From Leptospiraceae bacterium (GTDB lineage: Bacteria > Spirochaetota > Leptospiria > Leptospirales > Leptonemataceae), in NCBI GenBank assembly GCA_026005135.1, contig BPKM01000002.1:186001-250000 (forward strand): 64,000 nucleotides of DNA, in the 5' to 3' direction. Made by a program: the position numbers and the translations under genes. Below the pieces are notes generated by a model. The model did not search any database, had not been told where the DNA came from, and saw only the letters and a list, made by a program, of their open reading frames with translations. Numbering within the stretch: position 1 is the first letter of the stretch; each line of letters starts with the position of its first letter. Of this stretch, positions 1 through 8,870 are shown piece after piece.

Positions 1-939
1 GAAGTTACAGTAACTTTAACCAATTTTCCAATTAATTCTCTTCCATCTTCAATAACCACCATTGTTCCATCATCTAAATAACCAATACCTTGATTTTCAT
101 CTTTTCCTTCTTTAACTACCTGGATTTTTAATTCTTCGCCAGGAAGTACAATAGGTCTTAACGCTTCTGTTAAAGCATTTAAATTTAATACCTGAACTCC
201 TTGAACTTCAGCTACTTTTTCTAAATTAAAGTCATTTGTAATTAATTTTCCTCCAATATCTCGAGCTAATTGCACTAATTTAGAGTCCACATCACGAATA
301 TCAGGATAGTCTATATAGCTTATTTTTACTTTGATATTATTTAGTTGTTGAAGTTCATTAAGCATATCAAGTCCACGTCTACCTCGATTTCTTTTTATTG
401 GATCTGCAGAATCACTAATTAATTGAATTTCTCTTAAAACAAAATTAGGAATTATAAATGAACCTTCTATAAAATTTGTTTTAGCAATCTTTAAAATTCT
501 TCCATCAATAATTACAGAAGAATCAAGAATCTTTTCGGTTGCTTTTGGTTCTTCTTTTACAAATTCATTCGAAGGCACAAAGCCACCTACCTGAATTGTG
601 CCATAGTAATAACCAGCAAATCCACCTAAAATTATAAAGATTAAAATTAGGAGTAAATCCCAATTTCTTAAAATTTCTATAAGTTGAGGAAATAAATTTT
701 GTATTAAACTTACAAAAATTAAATTTATAAATAACCCTAATACCAATGCCAAATAAAGAAAAGACAAATTTTCTTTTTTGTTCTTTACTGGAACGATTGT
801 TTAAAAAAAGCAAAATTCCAGAAAGAATAATAGTAAAAACACCAATTAGTAGGGATTGATTTAAACCTTTTTGAAAAACATAAGAAATTCCAAAACTAAA
901 AATACCTATTAATAGAGGTAACAATATATTTGTAATCAT
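1..939 (-). CDS. PIN/TRAM-domain membrane protein (YacL-like), frameshifted, C-terminus beyond window
   Basis: The minus-strand reading gives four hydrophobic segments, then a PIN domain and the start of a TRAM domain. The PIN domain begins with [11 protein letters not shown] and continues with DVDSKL and TNDF, which carry the usual acidic residues. The TRAM part has [19 protein letters not shown] and is cut by the window edge. This is the YacL architecture, a putative membrane-tethered ribonuclease or RNA-binding protein. The start ATG at 939 has AGGAG 8 bp upstream. The first 60 residues and the rest lie in different frames. One extra A in the A-rich run at about 769-779 would join them, so this is either a sequencing indel or a real frameshift. 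It lies directly downstream of carD, as in many bacteria (carD-yacL-ispD order), and is probably cotranscribed with it. Confidence 0.8.
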
Positions 940-1010
940 ACTTAAACTCCTATATAAAAAATTTATTTTTATATTTTATATGGAGCTATTGGAAATTATT
1001 AGCGCTCAGA

Positions 1011-1607
1011 CTATTGTTTGGAAAGTAATTCAGAAACCAGGTTTTTTGCTTCTTCTATGGGGATATTTTTTGCTATTGCTATTTCTCCTGTCACCAGAGT
1101 ATAGGCTGTTTCGTATAGACGTCGTTCCATTAAAGATAATTCTTTATCTCGAGCCCTTTTATATAAGTTTCTACATACCTGAGCAATTTCGAAAATAGAA
1201 CCAGATTTTATTTTATTTAAATTATTTTGATATCGAATTTTCCAATCTTCTTCTAATTCGTCCTGTTCCTGCTCTAAGATCTTTAGAACCTTCTTAACAT
1301 CTTTTTTATCGATAACATGTCTAATACCACTTGCTTCTACATTATCAACTGGTATTTTTATTGTTAAATTTTTATCAAATATTTGTATAATATAATATGG
1401 CCTCTTTTGGTTCGAAACCTTAATGTTTTCTATTCCTATAATTTTACCTACACCCTGGGATGGATATACGATATAGTCATCAACCTGGAATTCCAATTTT
1501 TTATCTTTTACTGCTTCCATAGTTTTTTTATTTTTTTCTGTTTGTTTTTCCGTTTTTTTCTTCTGTGTTTTTTTGCTTTTTTTACTTTTTGAATTTGTCT
1601 GAGGCAT
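1011..1607 (-). CDS. carD: CarD family transcriptional regulator
   Basis: The protein has a basic, Lys-rich N-terminal tail of about 35 residues, followed by a CarD/CdnL/TRCF RNA-polymerase-interacting domain (FQVDDYIVYPSQGVGKI, then a beta-rich Tudor-like fold) and a helical C-terminal domain rich in Arg and Glu. CarD-type proteins bind the RNA polymerase beta subunit and stabilise open promoter complexes, often at rRNA promoters. I chose the ATG at 1607 (MPQTNSK...) because it gives the usual length of about 198 residues and has GGA upstream. The frame stays open to 1724, but the extra residues look unrelated. A start at 1520 (MEAVKDK) is also possible. The PIN/TRAM gene follows 71 bp downstream. 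Confidence 0.85.
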   Translation of the reverse strand: MPQTNSKSKKSKKTQKKKTEKQTEKNKKTMEAVKDKKLEFQVDDYIVYPSQGVGKIIGIENIKVSNQKRPYYIIQIFDKNLTIKIPVDNVEASGIRHVIDKKDVKKVLKILEQEQDELEEDWKIRYQNNLNKIKSGSIFEIAQVCRNLYKRARDKELSLMERRLYETAYTLVTGEIAIAKNIPIEEAKNLVSELLSKQ

Positions 1608-1739
1608 AATAATTCCAATTATTGCTCCAAGACTATTTAGAAATATTTCTCTTTTTTGACAACTCTTTTTTATTAAAAACACTTGAATTTCTAATTTTTC
1701 GAAAAAAATTGACATTAAAATCAATTTTTAGGAGGAAGC

Positions 1740-2953
1740 ATGAATCCAGTTTATGTAATAGATGCTGTTAGAACGCCAAGAGGGAAAGGAAAAAAAAGAG
1801 GTGCTTTAGCACATCTACATCCTGTTGATTTAGCTGCTTATTGTTTAAAAGCATTACCAGAACGAAATCAAATGGATCCAGAAATTATAGAAGATGTTAT
1901 CTTAGGTTGTGTTTCTCAGGTAGGTGAACAAGGTGCTTGTATTGCAAGAAATGCCGTACTAGCATCTGGTTTACCTATTTCCGTTCCTGGTTATACATTA
2001 AATCGATTTTGTGGTTCTGGTTTACAGGCAGTTCAAAATGCGGCTGCAATGATAGGTTCTGGAATGATGGATGTAGTTGTTGCAGGTGGTGTCGAATCAA
2101 TGAGTCGAGTAAAAATGGGAGCAGATATTGAAGGATTAGATTTATATATAGGGAATGAAACATTAAAAAAGAACTTTAACTTAGTACCACAAGGAATTTC
2201 TGCAGATTTAATAGCTACTATGTATAACATAACAAGAGAAGAAGCAGATCGTTATGCAGAACAAAGTCAGCAAAATGCACATAAAGCAATTCAAAATGGT
2301 TACTTTAAGAAAAGTATTATACCAGTTCCAGCCGCTAAATGATGGCTATGTAGAATTAGATGAACATCCAAGAATTGAAAATACATTTGAATTTTTATCT
2401 GGATTACCAGCAGCTTTTAAAACGATTGGAGAAAAAGAGTTAGATGCTATTGCATTAAAAACTTATCCAGAAGTAAAAAAAATTAATCATATCCATACCT
2501 TAGGTAATTCCTCTGGAGTTGTAGATGGAGCTGGTGTAGTACTACTTGCAAGCGAAGAAGCTGTAAAAAAATATAATTTAAAACCAAGAGCAAGAATTAT
2601 CTCTACAGCTGCTGTTGGAACAGAACCAACAATTATGTTAACAGGTCCTGTACCAGCATCTCAAAAAGCATTACAAAAAGCTGGCCTTAAACCAGAAGAT
2701 ATTGACTTATGGGAAATCAATGAAGCATTTGCCGCTGTTGTAATCTATACAATGAGACAATTAAATATACCTCGAGAAAAAGTAAATGTAAATGGTGGTG
2801 CTATTGCATTAGGACATCCTTTAGGAGCTACAGGAGCAATACTTTTAGGAACAATTGTAGATGAATTAGAAAGAAGCAATAAACGATACGGCTTAGTAAC
2901 TTTATGCATTGGTGGTGGAATGGGTGATTGCAACTGTTGTAGAAAGAGTATAA
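1740..2953 (+). pseudogene. Acetyl-CoA C-acetyltransferase (thiolase), two single-base frameshifts
   Basis: Conceptual repair gives a thiolase of about 403 residues. Motifs seen are [11 protein letters not shown] with the acyl-accepting Cys, [37 protein letters not shown], and the C-terminal CIGGGMG with the second active-site Cys. The reading frame breaks twice. At about 2337-2339 one extra A turns PAA-NDGYVE into PAAK-stop. At about 2926 an extra G changes the end from [13 protein letters not shown] into an unrelated tail. Both sides of each break match the family, so the breaks are recent or are assembly errors. The enzyme would condense or cleave acyl-CoA (acetoacetyl-CoA thiolase type). 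An AGGAGG ribosome site lies 6 bp before the ATG, and a terminator follows. A second, intact thiolase is at 47144-48442. Confidence 0.85.
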
Positions 2954-2959
2954 AAAATA

Positions 2960-2980
2960 GCCAGAGGATAAACCTCTGGC
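2960..2980 (+). terminator. Rho-independent-type terminator after thiolase
   Basis: Arms GCCAGAGG and CCTCTGGC form a perfect 8-bp stem with a 5-nt loop. A T-rich stretch (ATTTATAATTTT) follows. It starts 6 bp after the restored thiolase stop codon. Confidence 0.75.
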
Positions 2981-3091
2981 ATTTATAATTTTAATTATAA
3001 TTTTTTATTTATTAAAATATTTTCGTTTTCTTATCGCATAATTCTATTTTATTGATTTTCAAAGAGTAAGTTTCTAAAAAAGTGATTATCT

Positions 3092-4225
3092 ATGAATGAA
3101 TATATCTATAAAAACTGGAAAGAATTAGAAAAAGAATATCAAAATTTAAAAAATCAATTTAATAATACATGGAATAAAAATCATATTGATGCAAAAATTG
3201 CAGAATTACGCGATTTAGAACAAATTATCAATCAACCTGATTTCTGGGATAATCCCGAAGAAGCAAAGAAAATCAGTCAAAAAAAATCATCCTTAGAAAA
3301 AAACTTAAAACCATGGATAGATCTAAAAAATGCTATTGAAGATTTTCCTACACTAATTGAACTTATAAAAGAAGAATATAATAATGAAGACAAAGCATTA
3401 GAAGAATTATCTAAAGAATTAAATCAATTAATACAAAAATTAGAAGATATACAAATTTCTTTAGCACTTTTAGGAGAGGATGATAATAAAAATGCCATTT
3501 TAACCATAGTATCTGGAGCTGGTGGAACAGAAAGTCAGGATTGGGCAGAAATGTTACTTAGAATGTATACAAGATGGTTACAAAAAAAGGGTTATGAATT
3601 TGAAATAATTGATTATCAACCAGGAGAAGAAGCAGGTATAAAATCTGCAACAATATTAGTTAAAGGAGAAAATGCTTTTGGATATTTAAAATGCGAAAAT
3701 GGTGTTCATAGGCTTGTAAGACAATCACCTTTTAATGCAAATAATAAAAGACATACTTCTTTTGCTTCTGTTCATGTCTCTCCAGAAATTGATGATGATA
3801 TAGATATAGAAATCAATGAAAATGATTTAAGAATAGATACCTATCGTGCAAGTGGTGCAGGTGGACAGCATGTTAATAAAACAGATTCTGCTGTAAGAAT
3901 TTTACATATTCCAACAGGTATTGTTGTTCAATGCCAGAATGAACGTTCACAACATAAAAATAAAGCAACTGCATTAAAACTTCTAAAATCTAAATTATAT
4001 GAGTTAGAAAAACAAAAAAAACAACAGGAAATAGAAGCAAAATCTGGAGAAAAACGCGATGTTTCTTGGGGAAATCAAATTCGGAGTTATGTTTTCCATC
4101 CCTATAAAATGGTAAAAGACTTACGAACTGGATACGAAACATCAGATATTGAAAGTGTAATGGATGGAGAAATAGATGAATTTATTAAATCCTATTTAAA
4201 AGAAATAGCAACAGTTAAAACATAA
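3092..4225 (+). CDS. prfB: Peptide chain release factor 2
   Basis: A full-length class I release factor of 377 residues. The peptide anticodon SPF (residues 212-214) identifies RF2, which reads UGA and UAA. The catalytic GGQ is at 257-259 in SGAGGQHVNKTDSAVR. The N-terminal helical domain contains INQPDFWDNPEEAKK, typical of RF2. Many bacteria make RF2 by a programmed +1 frameshift at an in-frame UGA near codon 25. Here the frame is continuous from ATG to stop, so that autoregulation is absent. The gene stands alone, with AT-rich gaps on both sides. Confidence 0.95.
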   Translation: MNEYIYKNWKELEKEYQNLKNQFNNTWNKNHIDAKIAELRDLEQIINQPDFWDNPEEAKKISQKKSSLEKNLKPWIDLKNAIEDFPTLIELIKEEYNNEDKALEELSKELNQLIQKLEDIQISLALLGEDDNKNAILTIVSGAGGTESQDWAEMLLRMYTRWLQKKGYEFEIIDYQPGEEAGIKSATILVKGENAFGYLKCENGVHRLVRQSPFNANNKRHTSFASVHVSPEIDDDIDIEINENDLRIDTYRASGAGGQHVNKTDSAVRILHIPTGIVVQCQNERSQHKNKATALKLLKSKLYELEKQKKQQEIEAKSGEKRDVSWGNQIRSYVFHPYKMVKDLRTGYETSDIESVMDGEIDEFIKSYLKEIATVKT

Positions 4226-4567
4226 AAATTCAGTAGTATTAGTTTGTAAAAACATATTATAATACTCAATTTTATAAGTATTTTTAAGCTTATTTGCTTA
4301 TTACTTTAAACTTACTCATAAATATAAATCACTTTACTGAAATGAATATTATATCAAGAACAAAAATATTAAAATTAATTTTATATTTTATAATAATAGG
4401 TATCTACATAAAATTTGTTATTTTTAATAAAGTTAGAACTTTATACAACAAAGCCCATTTTATACTTAATTATATTAATTAAAAATTATTTTTATTAATG
4501 AAAAATATATTGATTTATAATTTATATTAAAATAATATGTATTAAATTAATTTTTTTGGAGGAAAAT
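4226..4567. other. Intergenic AT-rich stretch
   Basis: This 342-bp gap separates prfB from the FecR-domain gene. It is extremely AT-rich. A short inverted pair AGTATTA / TAATACT at about 4232-4265 might act as a weak terminator for prfB. An open frame of about 60 codons here begins with TTG, has no ribosome site and encodes low-complexity sequence, so I do not call it a gene. Confidence 0.4.
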
Positions 4568-5197
4568 ATGAAAATAAAACAATTTAATATTATTTTTATT
4601 ATTCTTGTTTTTTTTGCTTGTGTAAAAAAACAAGAAAATCAACAAATACAAGAACAAATAGGAAAGATTTTATTTTTTGAAGGAAATGTAACCATAAATA
4701 ATCAATTGATTCAAAATAATGATCACAAGATCCAATATGGAGATATCATTAAAACCGCTGAAAAATCTAAAATTCGTTTTATTATTAAAGATGGATTAAT
4801 AATTCAGCTTAATCAAAACTCAGAATTTACTTTAAATTATGAAAATAAAAAATTTAATCTAAAATTAAAAAAAGGATGGATTGCCGCGGTAAAGAATCAA
4901 GATGAAAATCAAATGGATATAGAAATTCCAACAGCCGTTGCATCCGTTAGAGGAACATCAATATGTTTTAAAATTGAATCTGAAAATTCAAATTATGCAT
5001 GTACCTGTAATGGAAAACTTCACTGGCATACGAAAGATGGTCAAATGATCGAGGTTGCAGGTGAACATCATTCTGCAAGACGATTTAAAGAAATTGATGG
5101 TAAAATCCAAATAGAAGAGGCAGGGATAGAATATCATAACGATAATATTATAAAAGATCTCGCAAAAGAAATAAATCATACACTAAATTGGGAATAA
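4568..5197 (+). CDS. FecR-domain lipoprotein
   Basis: The start at 4568 is set by GGAGG 5 bp upstream. The first 18 residues form a lipoprotein signal peptide ending FFAC, with Cys18 as the lipidation site. The mature part is a FecR-like domain: IGKILFFEGNVTIN, then YGDIIKTAEKSKIRFII, LNQNSEFTL, and the typical IPTAVASVRGTSI followed by CTCNGKLHW. FecR domains occur in many spirochaete and other envelope lipoproteins that are not iron regulators, and no fec-like sigma factor or receptor is adjacent. I therefore call the domain, not the iron-signalling role. Length after the signal is about 190 residues. It is convergent with the GDT1-like gene, and a palindromic hairpin lies between them. Confidence 0.75.
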   Translation: MKIKQFNIIFIILVFFACVKKQENQQIQEQIGKILFFEGNVTINNQLIQNNDHKIQYGDIIKTAEKSKIRFIIKDGLIIQLNQNSEFTLNYENKKFNLKLKKGWIAAVKNQDENQMDIEIPTAVASVRGTSICFKIESENSNYACTCNGKLHWHTKDGQMIEVAGEHHSARRFKEIDGKIQIEEAGIEYHNDNIIKDLAKEINHTLNWE

Positions 5198-5211
5198 TTA
5201 TATTATTAATG

Positions 5212-5233
5212 GCTGTACTTTATAAAGTACAGC
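5212..5233. terminator. Perfect palindrome between convergent genes
   Basis: Arms GCTGTACTT and AAGTACAGC around TATA form a perfect 22-bp palindrome. It sits 15 bp after the FecR gene stop and about 30 bp from the end of the convergent GDT1-like gene. A bidirectional transcription stop is the simplest reading, although no clear T tract follows on the plus strand. Confidence 0.5.
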
Positions 5234-5262
5234 TTACATATACTTTAGCTTTAACCAAAATA

Positions 5263-5535
5263 TTAATCAGAATAAATTGTCCAGATACCAACAATTATAA
5301 AGGCAATACCTGCTATTATTTTTAAATACTTTTCGCTAATATATTGAGAAATAAAAGAACCAGCGAATACACCAATAGCAGATGTTAAAATTAATGCTAA
5401 AGAAGCTCCTAAAAATACATCAATTAAACGTTTTTCTTTATCAGAAGCATATAATAATGTTGCTAATTGTGTTTTATCACCTAATTCAGCTAAAAAAATT
5501 GTCCAGAAAACAATCATGATTGTTTTTATATCCAT
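5263..5535 (-). CDS. TMEM165/GDT1 (UPF0016) family membrane protein, half-size
   Basis: Ninety residues with three hydrophobic segments and the family signature ELGDKTQLATLL near the N-terminus. UPF0016/GDT1 proteins export Mn2+ or Ca2+; bacterial relatives include the Mn exporter MneA. Most have two repeats and six membrane segments. This one has a single repeat, so it would need to dimerise. Short single-repeat members are known in the family. The ATG at 5535 is preferred over an in-frame TTG at 5544. No yybP-ykoY manganese riboswitch is visible upstream. Confidence 0.8.
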   Translation of the reverse strand: MDIKTIMIVFWTIFLAELGDKTQLATLLYASDKEKRLIDVFLGASLALILTSAIGVFAGSFISQYISEKYLKIIAGIAFIIVGIWTIYSD

Positions 5536-5582
5536 AAAATCCAATTTTTTTTTATATTATAATCCAGCAATTAAAAATAATA

Positions 5583-5954
5583 CTATATATAATTTAATAT
5601 ATCCTTCTGGATTTGATCTAATATATTAAAGATTTTATAATGTTTATTTTTAATATAAGCAATGATATGAATTAAAGAAAAATAAACATATATAAAAACA
5701 AATATTAATTGGATAACAAAAAATATGTAATTAAATAAAATACTAAAATATAATTCTGTAATAAAATAATATAAAAGGTACAATAAAGAACTTATAATTA
5801 AAAATACTATTGAGATTAAAAAGTTTCTATATATATATGGCTTTTTCTCTGTATCATTAATAAAAATTCCAACTATCCAGTTTAAAATTAAAGGTAATAA
5901 ACTAAATATAAATAACAATTCTTTTAGAAATATTATAATTCTTTTTTTCGTCAT
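5583..5954 (-). CDS. Hypothetical four-helix membrane protein
   Basis: A 123-residue protein with four strongly hydrophobic segments separated by short basic loops (INDTEKKPYIYR, IKNKHYK) and a soluble C-terminal tail of about 20 residues. I recognise no family. It lies 48 bp upstream of the GDT1-like gene on the same strand and could be cotranscribed with it. The composition is extremely AT-rich (Ile, Phe, Tyr, Leu). Confidence 0.5.
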   Translation of the reverse strand: MTKKRIIIFLKELLFIFSLLPLILNWIVGIFINDTEKKPYIYRNFLISIVFLIISSLLYLLYYFITELYFSILFNYIFFVIQLIFVFIYVYFSLIHIIAYIKNKHYKIFNILDQIQKDILNYI

Positions 5955-6148
5955 AGAATAAAATAATAAAAATCTTGTTTTTTACAATGTCAATACATTT
6001 TGTTTTTTATATAATGTAAATGCTCAAAATTCACTTTCTATTTTTTAGTTTTTATTAATTATACTTCGGTATAGTAAATTTACCATAAAAAACTGTTTTC
6101 TTGCATTTTTTTGGTAAGATATTTAATAAAAATTAGACTATTATATTG

Positions 6149-6667
6149 ATGGCTACCTATATAAGAAAGAATATACAGAGTCCTAAAGAAGAACTAGAAG
6201 AATCAAGTAATACTGTAATTTTACATTTTATGATTTATATCTCTTATAAAGAAGATTTACAGGATTTAAGAAACCAGCACTCCAGCTATTCGGATATGTT
6301 TTTGTTTCTTATTTCTAAATACATAGAAAGACTAAAAAAATTAGCAAATCAAAAGAAAACCAGTAAAAAAATTTATCAGATAGTATGTAATGATTATGAA
6401 CACTATTCTATAAGAGTAAGTCAGAATATCCATCAATTATTAAAAGACATATCCGAAATGACGGTTTATAGTGTAAGTCATATAATAAGGTTACTAATAG
6501 AATGGGAATGTTATAGAAGATTTGATAACAAGGTATCTCTATTAAGGGTCCCGTTAAGGGAAATGGGACGTGAATTTGTAACAACTATTACAGAAATCAG
6601 GATAGAGCATCGATTTTACAGGGCAAGGGAACTGGTAGAAGAAGATATTGAAATATTATGTGTCTGA
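6149..6667 (+). CDS. DUF1564-like putative ribbon-helix-helix protein, copy 1
   Basis: A 172-residue protein almost identical to the product at 21046-21564; I count six substitutions. Residues about 85-122 read as a beta strand (HYSIRVS), a helix (NIHQLLKDISEMT) and a second helix (SHIIRLLIEWE), the order of a ribbon-helix-helix DNA-binding motif. The overall pattern (SKYIERLKKL, then IYQ..., then IRV..., then a helix pair) resembles the Leptospira DUF1564 family as I remember it; this is unverified. The ATG at 6149 is preferred over the TTG just before it. There is no Shine-Dalgarno, and the 60 bp upstream are conserved with copy 2, so the promoter travels with the gene. A third, decayed copy lies at about 53313-53545. 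The function is unknown. Confidence 0.65.
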   Translation: MATYIRKNIQSPKEELEESSNTVILHFMIYISYKEDLQDLRNQHSSYSDMFLFLISKYIERLKKLANQKKTSKKIYQIVCNDYEHYSIRVSQNIHQLLKDISEMTVYSVSHIIRLLIEWECYRRFDNKVSLLRVPLREMGREFVTTITEIRIEHRFYRARELVEEDIEILCV

Positions 6668-6766
6668 TGTAATTCATAAAAAAATAATTAGACGTTTTCG
6701 AACCAATAGCATATAAGAAGTATTTTACTACATTTCAATTGACCAGGAATAATTTTAATTTTTTTA

Positions 6767-6775
6767 TGCTATAAT
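6767..6775 (+). promoter_or_regulatory. Extended -10 promoter for gcvT
   Basis: TGCTATAAT is an extended -10 element (TG-N-TATAAT) 30 bp before the gcvT start. A TTGACC at 6739 is 25 bp away, too far for a normal -35, so the extended -10 would carry recognition. Confidence 0.45.
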
Positions 6776-6805
6776 CATACATTAGTATACAGATAGAGGT
6801 ATAAA

Positions 6806-7969
6806 ATGTCTTTAAAACGCCCTACTTTATATAATGAACATAAAAAATTAAATGCTCGTATGGTTCCATTTGCTGGATGGGAAATGCCTGTTCAATATAC
6901 ATCAATTATTGAAGAACATTTATCGGTTAGAAATAATGCAGGAATTTTTGATGTTTCTCATATGGGAGAAATAGTTGTTAAAGGAAAAGATACTATTTCC
7001 TTTCTTGATAAATTAACTCCTAATTTTATTGAAGATCAAAAAATCCATCAAATTCGTTATAATGCTATTTTAAACCACAATGGTGGTGTTAAAGATGATG
7101 TGACTATTTTTAGAGAAGATGATTATAGTTTTATGATTATTGTTAATGCAAGTAATGTAGAAAAAATCTGGCAATATTTTAACGAAGAAAAACAGAATTT
7201 TTCTCATTTAGAAATTATCAATAAAAGTGATGAACTTTCTATGTTAGCAATACAGGGACCAGAAGCAGAAAATAAAACGATTGAAATTTTTAAAGATTAT
7301 TCTCATTTATTAAAAGAGTTAAAATATTATTATTTTGTTGATATTACCTATAAAAATGAAACGATACGAATTAGTAGAACAGGTTATACAGGAGAAGATG
7401 GATTTGAAGTTCTATGTAATCACAATATCGCATTAGAATTATGGAATGAATTTATAAAAAATGATACAAAACCTTGTGGACTTGGAGCAAGAGATAGCTT
7501 ACGTTTAGAAGTACTATATCCTTTATATGGACATGAATTAAATGAAAATAGAACACCAATAGAAAGTGGTATTGGCTGGATTGTAAAAGATAAGGAAATT
7601 AATTACTATGGAAAAGAAAAATTACTAAATCAAAAGAATTATCACCCAGAAAAAATCATAGTTCCATTTAAAATGATTGATAAAGGAATTCCAAGAGAAG
7701 GGTATAAAGTATATGGAAAAGAATTTACAAGTAGTTATAGTTCACCACCGTGTTTATTACCAGAAATGATTACAGATTTAGATTATATTGGTGACGTTCA
7801 AAGTGGTTTATATTCTCCTTCATTAAAAATGGGAATAGGTACTGCTTTTCTTCCTTATAATTTTAAAAATTCAGAAAATGAAATTTTAATTGAAATTCGC
7901 GATAAAAAAATAAAAGCGAAAATTCATAAAGGACCATTTATTAAAGGTACAGCAGGAAAAAACAAATAA
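6806..7969 (+). CDS. gcvT: Aminomethyltransferase (glycine cleavage T protein)
   Basis: A 387-residue T protein. Motifs seen are RMVPFAGWEMPVQY near the start, GIFDVSHMGEI, RYNAILNHNGGVKDD, SRTGYTGEDGFE and CGLGARDSLRLE. It transfers the aminomethyl methylene to tetrahydrofolate and releases ammonia. The C-terminal barrel has an insertion of about 25 residues rich in Ser, Pro and Leu (around YSSPPCLLPEM) before the usual SPSLKMGIGTAF segment. The gcvH and gcvP genes are not nearby. A ribosome site AGAGG lies 8 bp upstream, and an extended -10 promoter precedes the gene. It converges on prmA with a 1-bp gap. Confidence 0.93.
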   Translation: MSLKRPTLYNEHKKLNARMVPFAGWEMPVQYTSIIEEHLSVRNNAGIFDVSHMGEIVVKGKDTISFLDKLTPNFIEDQKIHQIRYNAILNHNGGVKDDVTIFREDDYSFMIIVNASNVEKIWQYFNEEKQNFSHLEIINKSDELSMLAIQGPEAENKTIEIFKDYSHLLKELKYYYFVDITYKNETIRISRTGYTGEDGFEVLCNHNIALELWNEFIKNDTKPCGLGARDSLRLEVLYPLYGHELNENRTPIESGIGWIVKDKEINYYGKEKLLNQKNYHPEKIIVPFKMIDKGIPREGYKVYGKEFTSSYSSPPCLLPEMITDLDYIGDVQSGLYSPSLKMGIGTAFLPYNFKNSENEILIEIRDKKIKAKIHKGPFIKGTAGKNK

Positions 7970-7970
7970 A

Positions 7971-8867
7971 TTATTTTTTTCTTAATTCTATAAGAGCCCA
8001 TTCTTTTTTTTCTAATACAAGAGATTTATTATAATTTTCGAATATTTTTTCTATATCCTGCACCTGCTCTATTCCAATTCCAGAAATAACAAGTATATCA
8101 GTTTTTATATTTTTAATATAAAATTGATATTTTAAAAAAACTGGTAATGTTAAGTTTGCTAAAATTATATGATATGTTCTATTTATCTCTGGATCATTCC
8201 AGCTACATTGATATAAAAATATTTCTTTATCTATTTTGTGTTCTAAATTATTAAAAGTCAGATTTTTTTTGGTAGATTCAATTGCATTTATATCAATATC
8301 GAATGCTATAACTAATTTTGCACCTTTTTTTAAAGCCGCAATACTTAATATACCAGAACCACATCCAGCATCTAAAACAATTTTATTATTAAAATCATTT
8401 TTATCTATCCATTCAACCATTAACTGAGTAGAAGGATGAAGTCCAGTTCCAAATGCCATACCTGGTTCTATATATAAAGGTATAATATTTTCTTTTAGCT
8501 GTACCTGATCTTTATGCCATATAGGAATCAAATAAAAATGATTCGAAATCATAAATGGTTGGAAAGAATTCTTATAATCTTCCCAATAATTTCTTGATTG
8601 TATTGTATGATCTTCAATTATATAATCCTTTATATCTAAGGATAGTAATAACGCTTCTATTTCCCAACGTGCTTTTTCATCATCAACAGGAAAATAAAAT
8701 ATAATTTTCTTCTTTTTATTATTAGAATTTAATTCATCATATAAAACTTCATAATATCCTATTAAGTTATCGATATCATAAATCTCTAAATATTCATTAA
8801 GTAAATGAAAATATTCTTCTGGTATTACAACTTCTATTTCTTGATAAATTGCTACTTGCTGACTCAT
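7971..8867 (-). CDS. prmA: Ribosomal protein L11 methyltransferase
   Basis: A 298-residue class I SAM methyltransferase. The N-terminal part is a substrate-recognition domain. The catalytic part has MAFGTGLHPSTQLM, the SAM motif VLDAGCGSGILSIAA, and ILANLTLPVF in the position of the family NxxxxP motif. It trimethylates ribosomal protein L11. The stop codon of the large unknown gene upstream (8871) is only 3 bp from this start, so the two are one transcript. Confidence 0.93.
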   Translation of the reverse strand: MSQQVAIYQEIEVVIPEEYFHLLNEYLEIYDIDNLIGYYEVLYDELNSNNKKKKIIFYFPVDDEKARWEIEALLLSLDIKDYIIEDHTIQSRNYWEDYKNSFQPFMISNHFYLIPIWHKDQVQLKENIIPLYIEPGMAFGTGLHPSTQLMVEWIDKNDFNNKIVLDAGCGSGILSIAALKKGAKLVIAFDIDINAIESTKKNLTFNNLEHKIDKEIFLYQCSWNDPEINRTYHIILANLTLPVFLKYQFYIKNIKTDILVISGIGIEQVQDIEKIFENYNKSLVLEKKEWALIELRKK

Positions 8868-8870
8868 AAA

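Noticed and set aside
3092..3180. Programmed frameshift in prfB
   Set aside because: The RF2 frame is continuous from the ATG; no in-frame TGA and slippery CTTTGA occur near codon 25.
4294..4482. Small protein of about 62 residues between prfB and the FecR gene
   Set aside because: It begins with TTG, has no ribosome site, low-complexity composition and no family resemblance.
4568..5197. Iron-siderophore signalling (FecR) system
   Set aside because: The FecR domain is present, but there is no FecI-type sigma factor, no TonB receptor and the protein is a lipoprotein, so only the domain is named.
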